A DNA stretch of 64,000 nt from Marinobacter caseinilyticus (GTDB lineage: Bacteria > Pseudomonadota > Gammaproteobacteria > Pseudomonadales > Oleiphilaceae): the NCBI RefSeq assembly GCF_011074955.1, contig NZ_WUQJ01000004.1:186001-250000 (forward strand), read 5' to 3'. The notes beneath the pieces are model-generated. The model did no database searches. It had not been told where the DNA came from and was given only the letters and a program-made list of their open reading frames with translations. A program made the position numbers and the translations under genes. Of the stretch, positions 1-7,810 are shown one piece after another (the first letter of the stretch is position 1; every line of letters starts with the position of its first letter).

Positions 1-45
1 ATTGAAGCCATGATTGGCCGCCTCAGAGCCCTGGAGCAACACTGA
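1..45 (+). CDS. C-terminal end of a TIGR02449/ZapB-like small coiled-coil protein (partial)
   Basis: Only the last 14 codons are present, ending in EAMIGRLRALEQH and a TGA that shares its A with the ATG of zapA. This tail resembles the end of the TIGR02449 family of small ZapB-like coiled-coil proteins, which usually sit directly upstream of zapA in Pseudomonas-like genomes. The overlap implies translational coupling with zapA. The family call rests on a short tail plus context, so it is tentative. Confidence 0.55.
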   Translation: MEAMIGRLRALEQH

Positions 46-344
46 TGTCCCAACAGCCGACAACCGTAGAAGTCGATATTCTCGACAAGGAATACCTCGT
101 CGCCTGTCCAGATGAAGCCCGCGACGCCCTGCGCCAGGCCGCTCGACACCTGGACGCCAAAATGCGGGAGATCCGCGCCAGCGGTAAAGTATTTGGCACC
201 GAACGCATTGCGGTGATGGCGGCACTCAACATCACACACGACATGCTTGAGCAACACAGCATGTCCGATTCGGCCGCGGGCTTACTGCACGCCATGGACG
301 CCAAGTTGAGCAAGGCGCTGGGCGAGTCTGAAGCCGATTCCTGA
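45..344 (+). CDS. zapA: Cell division protein ZapA
   Basis: A 99-residue protein with the ZapA pattern: an N-terminal beta segment (TVEVDILDKEYLVACPDE), a conserved region rich in charged residues (DAKMREIRASGKVFGTERIAVMAALNI), then a C-terminal coiled coil. ZapA bundles FtsZ filaments at the division ring and normally works with ZapB-like partners. The length matches the family. The start overlaps the preceding stop (TGATG), and a 6S RNA gene follows, which is the classic gammaproteobacterial order. Confidence 0.93.
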   Translation: MSQQPTTVEVDILDKEYLVACPDEARDALRQAARHLDAKMREIRASGKVFGTERIAVMAALNITHDMLEQHSMSDSAAGLLHAMDAKLSKALGESEADS

Positions 345-364
345 ACATTAATCCACGATCGCAT

Positions 365-395
365 TTGCAATTCGCCCCGGTTATCCACGTATAAT
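365..395 (+). promoter_or_regulatory. Putative sigma-70 promoter of the 6S RNA gene
   Basis: A perfect TATAAT lies at 390-395, seven bases before the predicted 5' end of the 6S RNA. TTGCAA at 365-370 is a possible -35 element, but its 19-base spacing is longer than ideal. The -10 is convincing and the -35 is not. Confidence 0.6.
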
Positions 396-401
396 GATCC
401 A

Positions 402-580
402 ACTTCCTGGGCTGTTCGCTGGTCGGATACGTCCTCGAGCCGATGCGCATTACCCAGGTGGCTACTTCAGGGCATTGTGAGCATGTCCCCCACGAGGGGA
501 AAGCCTAATATGTCACAGCGGCCACCAACCTTGAACTTTGGGTTCAAGGGCAACATCCGATAACGGCAGTTCGGGAAGCT
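402..580 (+). ncRNA. ssrS: 6S RNA
   Basis: 6S RNA mimics an open promoter and sequesters the sigma-70 RNA polymerase holoenzyme in stationary phase. The region downstream of zapA carries its signatures: CTTCC at 403-407 pairs with GGAAG at 574-578 to close a long stem, the 5' side holds the GAGCCGAT element, and the 3' side holds CACCTTGAAC followed by GGTTCAAGGG, which is almost identical to the E. coli 3' hairpin. The length of about 180 nt fits. In many relatives fau follows directly, but here a DUF4139 gene lies between. The ends are inferred from the closing stem. Confidence 0.88.
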
Positions 581-831
581 TTAATTTTTCAACCAGTTAC
601 ACAGCCTCCGGCATTACCTCGCGAAATCCGCACAAGTTTCAAAGACCGCTTGGCAGCCGCCATCCCGTTCGTCCCTTAAGCCCGCGAAGTGTTTCCGCCC
701 CCATGCGGAAATAATGCGACCAAGAATCCCCCAGTGGCCGACCCGTGAACGCAAGCCCTTGCGAATTGCCCCATCATTTGCAATAACAGCGGTATTGAAA
801 AGCCCCAGGTCCCGTCAAAAGGAAATATTGC

Positions 832-2406
832 ATGCGGTTCCCGCTTAACCGAGCCCTCAAAATGGTGGTAGCAGTCGCACTGTGGATGCCCCTGCCGAGC
901 ATTGCAGGCATCACCGAAGTCGTGCTGTTCCCCGATCAGGCAACCGTTACCCGCGCAGAGTCGCGAGCCGTAACCGCGGGCGGCGGACAACTTACGATCC
1001 CCGACTTGCCAGCCGGACTGATCGATTCGTCTCTGCGGGTGTCATTGTCCGGCAAAGGGGTTGCGCTGGGCCAAACATCGTTGCACACGGAACAGCGCGC
1101 CAACCCGGTGGCCGAACGCATAATAAGCCTCGAAGCGGCGCTGCTCAGCGTCGTGGATGACCTGCAAGTACTGGACGATGATATCCGGGCCGCCCAATAT
1201 CGACTGACCCTGCTCGATAACCTGACGACACGACCGGGCGACACCCTGAACGCTGCAGACATCAATACCACGGCGGATACCATTCACCAACAGGCCCGCG
1301 ACGCACTGGCATCCATTCGTCGGGTAGGGATTCAGAAACGCGACCTGCTCAAAGAGCGCAGCCGTCTTGAACGGGAGCTCGCGGCCATCCAGCACAGTGC
1401 CAAGGCGGTTAAGCACCTGACCCTGACCTACCAGGCCGCGGCCGCTTCCGATGTGGTGGTGTCCGTCACTTATCAAACCCGTCAGGCCGGTTGGGACAGC
1501 CAGTACGATGCCCGCCTGGACACCGAAGCCGGAACCCTTGATTTGAGTCATCTGGCGGTGATCCACCAGAACACTGGGGAGGACTGGACCGGCGTGGCGT
1601 TGTGGCTTTCAACCGCCAACACCGATGCCGGAGGCCAATTGCCCGAACTGTCGTCCTGGTTCGTCGCGCCCCGCCAGCCCGCGATGGCTCCGCGTCAACG
1701 TGAGGCCGCGAGCATTGCGATGGAATCGGATGCATTCAACAAAGGCGCAACGCAACCGCAAACCGCAAATCTGGAGCAAGCAGGACTGAGTCAGCGGTTT
1801 CGCATCCCCGGCACGGTGACGATTCATGACGGCAGCCGGCAACGGCGACTATCCGTGGCACACTACCCACTGGCCGCCGATGTCAGCACCCACATGGTCC
1901 CGGCTTTGTCGAGCCGGGGGTATATCCATGCCAGCGCGCAGTATGATGGCGCTGTCACGCTACCAGCGGCGCCCGTTTGGCTCTATCAGGACAATCAGTT
2001 TACCGGCCACAGCCGATTGGCTCAGGTGCAGCCAAACGAAACTCTCGCACTGGCGTTCGGTGTCGATGACAAGGTATCGGTGGCAATCACCCGGGACGCC
2101 GATCAGCGCGGGGAAAAAGGCCTGATCAATGGCGAAAAGTACCTCCAACGCCTGAACCGCTACACCATCGCCAACAATCATCCACAACCGGTTAAATTGC
2201 GGGTATTGGACCGGTTGCCGGTATCGCGAAACGATGACATCACGATCACCTACCAGTCGATTTCCACCCCGGTCCAGGAAAATGTCGATGACAACCAAGG
2301 TGTCATCGCCTGGGATCGCTTGTTACAGGCGGGACAAACCCTGGTGCTTAGCGCCGGATTTGAACTGCGCGTGCCCGAGGAGCAGGAGTTACCGTGGCTA
2401 CCCTGA
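832..2406 (+). CDS. DUF4140/DUF4139 domain protein (MuiA-like), exported
   Basis: A 524-residue protein with an N-terminal signal-like segment (ALKMVVAVALWMPLPSIAG), then a DUF4140 region (ITEVVLFPDQATVTR), a central helical coiled-coil region around residues 85-200, and a DUF4139 beta-rich C-terminal half. The family is annotated as mucoidy inhibitor A in some genomes, but its biochemical role is unknown. An AAGGA ribosome site lies 8 bases before the ATG. The gene overlaps the start of fau and is probably co-transcribed with it. It separates the 6S RNA gene from fau, where the two are often adjacent. Confidence 0.8.
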   Translation: MRFPLNRALKMVVAVALWMPLPSIAGITEVVLFPDQATVTRAESRAVTAGGGQLTIPDLPAGLIDSSLRVSLSGKGVALGQTSLHTEQRANPVAERIISLEAALLSVVDDLQVLDDDIRAAQYRLTLLDNLTTRPGDTLNAADINTTADTIHQQARDALASIRRVGIQKRDLLKERSRLERELAAIQHSAKAVKHLTLTYQAAAASDVVVSVTYQTRQAGWDSQYDARLDTEAGTLDLSHLAVIHQNTGEDWTGVALWLSTANTDAGGQLPELSSWFVAPRQPAMAPRQREAASIAMESDAFNKGATQPQTANLEQAGLSQRFRIPGTVTIHDGSRQRRLSVAHYPLAADVSTHMVPALSSRGYIHASAQYDGAVTLPAAPVWLYQDNQFTGHSRLAQVQPNETLALAFGVDDKVSVAITRDADQRGEKGLINGEKYLQRLNRYTIANNHPQPVKLRVLDRLPVSRNDDITITYQSISTPVQENVDDNQGVIAWDRLLQAGQTLVLSAGFELRVPEEQELPWLP

Positions 2407-3035
2407 TGACACACACCACCATGCCGATGCTGGCCAATGCCGACACCCTCTCGCGGACACAGCTTCGTAATGAGTTGCGACAACGGCGCCAGGCACTGAC
2501 CCTCTCGCAGCAAACGCTCGCCGCCAAGCGGCTGGCGCGCCGCCTGCTGGGCGACCCGACCTTGTTCCGGGCGCGTCATATCGGCGTGTATCTGCCCAAC
2601 GATGGTGAAATCGACCCGTCACTGTTTGTGGCGCAGGCACGGTTGCGAGGCATTCAATTCTATCTGCCGGTACTGCATCCGATTCATAAAGGACGGCTGG
2701 TGTTTAGCCCATTCGACCCGGACACGCCATTGCGCGAAAACCGCTTTGGCATTCCGGAGCCGGAATTCGATGACGGTCTGAGGCGACCGGCGTGGGCATT
2801 GGATGCGGTGTTGATGCCGCTGGTAGGCTTTGACTCGGAAGGCGGCAGACTGGGCATGGGAGGCGGTTTTTATGACCGCACCTTTGCCTTTTCACGCCGT
2901 GTCTGTGACCTAGCACCGAAACTGATCGGTCTAGCCCACCACAGCCAACAGGTAGACAAACTTCCGATCGCGTCCTGGGATATCCCGTTACACGCCATCG
3001 TCAGCGACCAAGGCAAGTATCGCATCGGGCACTGA
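2394..3035 (+). CDS. fau: 5-formyltetrahydrofolate cyclo-ligase
   Basis: This enzyme converts 5-formyl-THF to 5,10-methenyl-THF using ATP. The 213-residue protein has the basic N-terminal helix (LRNELRQRRQALT) and the family's glycine-rich nucleotide motif (GGRLGMGGGFYDRTF, about residues 155-170). The GTG at 2394 is preferred because CAGGAG ends 5 bases upstream. An ATG at 2406 overlapping the upstream stop is possible, but its ribosome site would be 17 bases away. E. coli has the same gene (ygfA/fau) next to ssrS. Confidence 0.93.
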   Translation: MATLMTHTTMPMLANADTLSRTQLRNELRQRRQALTLSQQTLAAKRLARRLLGDPTLFRARHIGVYLPNDGEIDPSLFVAQARLRGIQFYLPVLHPIHKGRLVFSPFDPDTPLRENRFGIPEPEFDDGLRRPAWALDAVLMPLVGFDSEGGRLGMGGGFYDRTFAFSRRVCDLAPKLIGLAHHSQQVDKLPIASWDIPLHAIVSDQGKYRIGH

Positions 3036-3047
3036 ATCCCGGTGCCG

Positions 3048-3203
3048 TCAATCCGCGAAGAAAGACACCAGCGGAGCGTCGGCTGCCGGTTCCGACACTT
3101 GCCGGTCATCGTCAGAGAACTGGATCGACGTCAAACCCGTGATGGCCAAACCGATAAAGAAAATTAAAACGACGGCCCGGATCATATCAGGCTTGCGTTC
3201 CAT
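3048..3203 (-). CDS. Small single-span membrane protein, unknown function
   Basis: A 51-residue reading frame starts MERKPDMIRAVVLIFFIG, has one hydrophobic helix at about residues 8-26, and ends in an acidic tail (FSDDDRQVSEPAADAPL). The positive-inside pattern (RK before the helix, acidic after) suggests the N-terminus is cytoplasmic. A GGAG lies about 11 bases before the ATG. It sits downstream of ilvA on the same strand and converges with fau. I do not recognise the family. The coherent membrane-protein composition makes it more likely real than chance. Confidence 0.55.
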   Translation of the reverse strand: MERKPDMIRAVVLIFFIGLAITGLTSIQFSDDDRQVSEPAADAPLVSFFAD

Positions 3204-3360
3204 GAGGCGTATACTCCATTGCTCAGGCGTTAAAGCCTTGCAAAATCAGACAGCTATTTTAGATAAGTAGAATCAGCTGAAAGACTAACATGCATCATGG
3301 ATTTTACAATTTTTCACAGATTAAAAAATTTTAATCTCACTCGCGAATCGCCGTTTTGCG

Positions 3361-4908
3361 TTATCCATTGCCATTGCCGGCCCCCAGAAAAAGTTTGTAG
3401 GCTTCGTTTTCGGTGACATTTTCATAGCGAAAACCCACCTTATCCAGCATGGATTCAAGCGCATCCGATTCATCATCGGAGACCTGAACGCCCATCAGCA
3501 CACGGCTGTAGGCCGACCCGTGATTGCGGTAGTGGAACATGGAAATATTCCAGCGAGTGCCCAATGACATCAAGAACTTGAGCAAAGCACCCGGGCGCTC
3601 GGGAAACTCGAACTGATACACCTTTTCGCGGCCCACATTGGGCGCATGTCCGCCCACCATGTGACGAATATGCTGCTTGGCCAGGTCACTGTCGGTCAGG
3701 TCCAGAACGCCATAGCCTGTTTCGCGCAGGTCCTGCACCAACTCGTCGCGCCCCAGACCGCCATGCTGAATCTGGATACCAACAAAAATGCAGGCTTCCT
3801 CAGCATTGGAATAACGATAATTGAACTCGGTAATGTTGCGCTTGTGCAAGGCATTGATAAACGATTTGAAAGCACCCGGACGCTCGGGAATCGTGACCGC
3901 CAGAATCGCCTCGCGCTTCTCGCCAATTTCCGTGCGCTCAGAGATATAGCGCAGGCGGTCAAAATTCATATTGGCGCCGCTGAGCGTACCGATCAGGTTT
4001 TCACCTTCAATCTGCTCGCGCTCGACGTATTTCTTGATGCCCGCCACCGCCAACGCCCCGGCTGGCTCGGAAATCGACCGGGTATCTTCGAACACGTCCT
4101 TGATGGCCGCACAGATCTCATCGGTTGATACGGTAATCACCTCGTCCACCAGATCCTTACAGATCTCCCAGGGGTATGCGCCGATCTGTTTCACCGCGAC
4201 ACCGTCGGCGAAAATACCCACTTCATCCAGCACCACCCGCTCACCGGCGGCCATGGCGGCTTGCAGACAGTTGGAGTCATCGGGCTCGACCCCGATCACC
4301 TTTATTTCGGGCCGAAGGTACTTGATGTAAGCCGCGATGCCGGCGATCAGGCCGCCACCGCCAACGCACACGAAAATCGCATGAATAGGCCGGGTAAACT
4401 GCCACATCAACTCCATGGCAATGGTGCCCTGACCTGCAATCACATCTGGATCGTCGTAGGGGGGAATATAGGTGTATCCGTGTTTCTTGATCAATTCCTG
4501 CGCATGGGCGGCCGCCTCATCGAAGGCATCGCCTCTCAAAACCACTTTGGCGCCGTGATCCCGTACCGACCGGACTTTGATTTCAGGCGTGGTCTGGGGC
4601 ATCACGATGACCGCCTTGATGCCCAGTTTTTTCGCCGCCAATGCGACGCCCTGGGCGTGGTTGCCTGCCGATGCACAGATGACGCCTTTTGCCTGCTGCT
4701 CCTCAGTCAGTTGGACGATCGCATTGTAAGCGCCGCGAATCTTGAACGAGAACACCGGCTGCAAATCCTCACGCTTGAGCAGCACCGTGTTATTCAGGCG
4801 CTTGGACAGGCTGCGCGCTTCGGTCAATGGCGTCTCAATCGCCACATCGTAGACTCGGGCATCGAGGATTTTTTTGATGTAGCGTTGAGGCATCGTGTTC
4901 ACGTCCAT
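3361..4908 (-). CDS. ilvA: Threonine ammonia-lyase, biosynthetic (threonine deaminase)
   Basis: This PLP enzyme converts threonine to 2-oxobutanoate, the first step of isoleucine synthesis. The 515-residue length is typical of the biosynthetic form with two C-terminal ACT-like regulatory domains (about residues 330-410 and 425-505), so isoleucine feedback inhibition is expected. The PLP lysine lies in VFSFKIRGAYNA, and the glycine loop that binds PLP phosphate is CVGGGGLIAG. An alternative start (MPQRY) lies 15 bases downstream, and neither has a strong ribosome site. It is divergent from rpiA, as in Pseudomonas. Confidence 0.95.
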   Translation of the reverse strand: MDVNTMPQRYIKKILDARVYDVAIETPLTEARSLSKRLNNTVLLKREDLQPVFSFKIRGAYNAIVQLTEEQQAKGVICASAGNHAQGVALAAKKLGIKAVIVMPQTTPEIKVRSVRDHGAKVVLRGDAFDEAAAHAQELIKKHGYTYIPPYDDPDVIAGQGTIAMELMWQFTRPIHAIFVCVGGGGLIAGIAAYIKYLRPEIKVIGVEPDDSNCLQAAMAAGERVVLDEVGIFADGVAVKQIGAYPWEICKDLVDEVITVSTDEICAAIKDVFEDTRSISEPAGALAVAGIKKYVEREQIEGENLIGTLSGANMNFDRLRYISERTEIGEKREAILAVTIPERPGAFKSFINALHKRNITEFNYRYSNAEEACIFVGIQIQHGGLGRDELVQDLRETGYGVLDLTDSDLAKQHIRHMVGGHAPNVGREKVYQFEFPERPGALLKFLMSLGTRWNISMFHYRNHGSAYSRVLMGVQVSDDESDALESMLDKVGFRYENVTENEAYKLFLGAGNGNG

Positions 4909-5064
4909 GGGTCATCCATACAAATAGCGAAAACCGGGTGCACATCCGGCGAAAATAAGCGCACAGTGTAGAAAGTTTGCAGAGCTGCCGTCTACAACCC
5001 TTGCCGCCCGGCCGGTATAATAACCAAGAAAATCGTCTTCCCCCCCTACTCCTGGAGCCAATCA

Positions 5065-5745
5065 ATGAATCAGGACGAGCTTAAACAGGCCGTCGCGCAA
5101 GCAGCCCTCGACTATATCGCACCCAAGCTGAAAAGTGACAGCATCATCGGTGTCGGGACGGGCAGCACTGCCAATTTCTTTATCGACCTTCTGGCCGATC
5201 GACGAACCGACTTTGAAGGCGCCGTTGCCAGCTCCGATGCCACTGCGGAGCGTCTGAAGGGCCACGGCATCCCGGTGTATGAGCTCAACAGTGCATCGGA
5301 AATAGAATTCTATGTCGATGGGGCCGATGAGACCAATGCCCGTCTGGAACTGATCAAAGGCGGCGGTGCCGCGCTGACCCGCGAGAAAATTGTTGCCGCG
5401 GTTGCTGAAACCTTTATCTGTATCGCTGACGAATCCAAGATGGTGGATGTGCTCGGCCGGTTTCCATTGCCCCTGGAAGTCATCCCCATGGCACGCAGTT
5501 ATGTCGGTCGGGAAATTGTGAAACTCGGAGGCGATCCGGTTTACCGCGAGGGCGTGACAACCGACAACGGCAACATCATCATCGACGTCCATAACATGGA
5601 CCTCAGCCGTCCGATTCTGGTGGAAGAGAAAATCAACCAAATCGTTGGCGTGGTCACCAATGGCTTGTTTGCCCGCCGCCCGGCGGACGTACTGTTACTG
5701 GGCACGGACAAAGGCGTCGACACTATTCACCGCGCAGGTATTTAA
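5065..5745 (+). CDS. rpiA: Ribose-5-phosphate isomerase A
   Basis: It interconverts ribose 5-phosphate and ribulose 5-phosphate in the pentose phosphate pathway. The 226-residue protein has the phosphate-binding [12 protein letters not shown] (about residues 28-40), the acid motif DGADE (about 89-93), and the [11 protein letters not shown] segment with the catalytic-site residues. CTGGAG lies 7 bases before the ATG. The 156-bp gap to ilvA must hold both promoters. Confidence 0.96.
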   Translation: MNQDELKQAVAQAALDYIAPKLKSDSIIGVGTGSTANFFIDLLADRRTDFEGAVASSDATAERLKGHGIPVYELNSASEIEFYVDGADETNARLELIKGGGAALTREKIVAAVAETFICIADESKMVDVLGRFPLPLEVIPMARSYVGREIVKLGGDPVYREGVTTDNGNIIIDVHNMDLSRPILVEEKINQIVGVVTNGLFARRPADVLLLGTDKGVDTIHRAGI

Positions 5746-5851
5746 AGCACTGCACGCCAAGCGGCTGCAGACAGCATAGCGTTCCTGACTCAGTGAGTGA
5801 CAGGCTGGATCAGGAAGGCGTACATGTACCACAATTTTCTGCACTCGATTA

Positions 5852-5873
5852 TAACCAAGCGCTTGCTTGGTTA
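5852..5873. promoter_or_regulatory. Perfect 22-bp palindrome, candidate repressor operator
   Basis: TAACCAAGC is followed by GCTT and then GCTTGGTTA, giving two perfect 9-base arms around a 4-base centre. It lies about 50 bases upstream of the acyl-CoA dehydrogenase start. The size and symmetry fit a TetR-family operator, and TetR regulators commonly control fatty-acid catabolism. No TetR gene lies next to it in this window, so the regulator would act from elsewhere. The palindrome is directly visible. Its function is inference. Confidence 0.6.
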
Positions 5874-5923
5874 AAATGATTCAGCGACACTGACTCTCAC
5901 ACCCAACTGCGGAGCGTCTGACC

Positions 5924-7063
5924 GTGTCTGATTATTTTAACGAAACCCACCAGCAGGCGCGCCTGAGCGCTCGTAGATTCGTCACCACACACGTGCTGCC
6001 ACATATTGATGACTGGGAAGAGGCCGGTGGGTTTCCCCGAGATCTCTATCGTCAGGCCGGCGCGGATGGCCTCCTCGGCATCGGCTTCCCGGAGGCCCTT
6101 GGAGGCAGTGGCGAACACGATGTTTTCCTGAAGATTGCGGTCTCCGAGGAATTAATGCGTTCCACCTCCGGCGGCCTGGTGTCGAGCCTGGGGTCGCTCG
6201 ATATTGCCCTGCCCCCCGTCGTAAAATGGGCCAGGCCAGAGCTTCGTGAGCAGGTCGTGCCCGACGTGCTTCGTGGTGACAAAATTGCGGCCCTGGCCAT
6301 CACCGAGCCCGGTGGCGGCTCCGACGTGGCCAACCTGACCACGCGGGCGGTGAACAAAGGTGACCACTACGTCGTCAATGGCAGCAAGACCTTTATTACC
6401 AGCGGCCACCGAGCCGATCACTACACCGTAGCGGTGCGCACCGGCGGGCCAGGACATGCCGGTATCAGCCTACTTCTCGTGGACCGGGGCATGCCCGGTT
6501 TTAGCACCGGCAACAAACTTCGCAAGATGGGCTGGTGGGCCAGCGATACCGCCGAATTGTTTTTCGATGACTGCCGGGTGCCCGTCGACCGCCTCATTGG
6601 CGCTGAAAACACCGGTTTTGCCGCCATCATGAGCAATTTTCTGCGCGAGCGTTTGATGCTCACGGTCATGGCCTATATGACGGCAGAGATAGCCCTCGAA
6701 GCGTCACTGGAATACGCCCGCAGCCGTGAAGCGTTTGGCCGCCCGATCAATGGCTTTCAGGTCACCCGCCACAAGCTGGTTGACATGGCAACCCAGGTTG
6801 ATGTCGCACGGGAATACACCTATCGCTGCGCCGCCTTGATGGAGGCCGGCAAAAATCCCATCAAGCAAGTCGCGATGGCGAAGAATTTTGCCACCGACAT
6901 CTGCGAGAAGGTGACTCGAGAGGCGGTGCAGATTCATGGCGGCGCGGGCTATATGCGGGAGTCGGTGGTCGAGCGCCTTTACCGGGATGGCAAAATTCTC
7001 TCCATTGGCGGCGGTACCACTGAAATCATGAAAGAGCTGATTGGCAAACAAATGGGGCTGTGA
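5924..7063 (+). CDS. Acyl-CoA dehydrogenase (LCAD/IVD-type active site)
   Basis: A 379-residue flavoenzyme of acyl-CoA beta-oxidation with the full family plan: N-terminal helices, the FAD-contacting AITEPGGGSDVANLTT motif, a middle beta domain, and a C-terminal helical domain with the REAFGRPI and IHGGAGYMRE signatures. The place of the medium-chain catalytic Glu (IYEGT) reads SIGGGTTEIMKEL, as in long-chain/isovaleryl enzymes, so the base is probably the Glu of LRERLML. It starts at GTG with GGAG about 10 bases upstream. Substrate length is not predictable from this. Confidence 0.9.
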   Translation: MSDYFNETHQQARLSARRFVTTHVLPHIDDWEEAGGFPRDLYRQAGADGLLGIGFPEALGGSGEHDVFLKIAVSEELMRSTSGGLVSSLGSLDIALPPVVKWARPELREQVVPDVLRGDKIAALAITEPGGGSDVANLTTRAVNKGDHYVVNGSKTFITSGHRADHYTVAVRTGGPGHAGISLLLVDRGMPGFSTGNKLRKMGWWASDTAELFFDDCRVPVDRLIGAENTGFAAIMSNFLRERLMLTVMAYMTAEIALEASLEYARSREAFGRPINGFQVTRHKLVDMATQVDVAREYTYRCAALMEAGKNPIKQVAMAKNFATDICEKVTREAVQIHGGAGYMRESVVERLYRDGKILSIGGGTTEIMKELIGKQMGL

Positions 7064-7117
7064 ACCCCTGCCATTGGCGTCACCCTGAAGCCGATGGCAC
7101 CCTACACCATGGTTTAG

Positions 7118-7146
7118 TTTCGATTGTGTGCAGATACCCGTATAAT
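7118..7146 (+). promoter_or_regulatory. Putative sigma-70 promoter of ppa
   Basis: A perfect TATAAT lies at 7141-7146, about 50 bases before the ppa start, in the gap after the acyl-CoA dehydrogenase. A weak -35 (TTTCGA at 7118-7123) is 17 bases upstream. The -10 is clear and the -35 is poor. Confidence 0.5.
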
Positions 7147-7198
7147 TGCGCCCACTTTTTAACCGCAGTTATAACGCACCGCATACAGAGGATCGGCT

Positions 7199-7726
7199 AT
7201 GAACTTTGATCACATCCCCGCAGGCAAAAATCCGCCGGAAGACATTTACGTTGCCATCGAAATTCCCGCCAACAGCTCACCAGTCAAGTATGAAATTGAC
7301 AAAGACATGGGGGCGCTGCTGGTCGACCGCTTTATGGCCACGCCGATGTTCTACCCGGCCAACTACGGTTTTATTCCGCACACCCTGGCCGACGATGGCG
7401 ACCCGCTGGATGTGTTGGTGGTCACTCCCTACCCGGTGCAGGCCGGATCAGTGATCCGCTGCCGTCCAGTGGGCGTGCTGAATATGGAAGACGAAGCCGG
7501 CGGCGATGCCAAGCTGGTTGCGGTTCCTCATGACAAGCTGACCAAGGCCTACACCGACGTCAAAGACATTGACGATCTGCCGCAGTTGCTGCGCGACCAG
7601 ATCAAACATTTCTTCGAAAATTACAAAACCCTGGAAGCGGGCAAATGGGTCAAGGTTCAGGGCTGGGCGGACGCGGCCGCCGCGCGGAAAGCCATTGAAG
7701 ACTCCATTGCCAACTACAAAGGCTGA
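7199..7726 (+). CDS. ppa: Inorganic pyrophosphatase (family I)
   Basis: A soluble Mg2+-dependent enzyme that hydrolyses PPi to two phosphates. The 175-residue length and the acid motif [10 protein letters not shown] (about residues 65-75, with the catalytic aspartates) are typical of the bacterial hexameric enzyme, as are [12 protein letters not shown] and KDIDDLP. AGAGGA lies 8 bases before the ATG. The gene stands alone, with its own promoter and a strong terminator. Confidence 0.97.
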   Translation: MNFDHIPAGKNPPEDIYVAIEIPANSSPVKYEIDKDMGALLVDRFMATPMFYPANYGFIPHTLADDGDPLDVLVVTPYPVQAGSVIRCRPVGVLNMEDEAGGDAKLVAVPHDKLTKAYTDVKDIDDLPQLLRDQIKHFFENYKTLEAGKWVKVQGWADAAAARKAIEDSIANYKG

Positions 7727-7740
7727 TGCTTTGCAGATAA

Positions 7741-7769
7741 AAAAACCGGGCCTTGGCGCCCGGTTTTTT
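7741..7769 (+). terminator. Rho-independent terminator after ppa
   Basis: ACCGGGC at 7744-7750 pairs with GCCCGGT at 7757-7763 around a 6-base loop, followed by a run of T. A-rich sequence precedes the stem, so it may also work on the minus strand for the convergent DUF2333 gene. Confidence 0.9.
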
Positions 7770-7810
7770 TGTTTCCCACTTTGGTGACTTCGACGGGGTC
7801 AGTTACCCGG

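Noticed and set aside
3318-3337. AT-only near-palindrome (AGATTAAAA...TTTTAATCT) downstream of ilvA
   Set aside because: It has no GC stem and no following T-run on the minus strand, so it is a poor terminator. It could be a promoter-region feature of the small membrane gene, but I have no support for that.
4261-4971. A 236-codon frame antisense to ilvA
   Set aside because: The sense gene is unmistakable, and the antisense frame shows no ribosome site or domain.
5783-5818. Hairpin after rpiA (TTCCTGA ... TCAGGAA)
   Set aside because: The 7-base stem has a loop of about 20 bases and no T tract. Not convincing as an intrinsic terminator.
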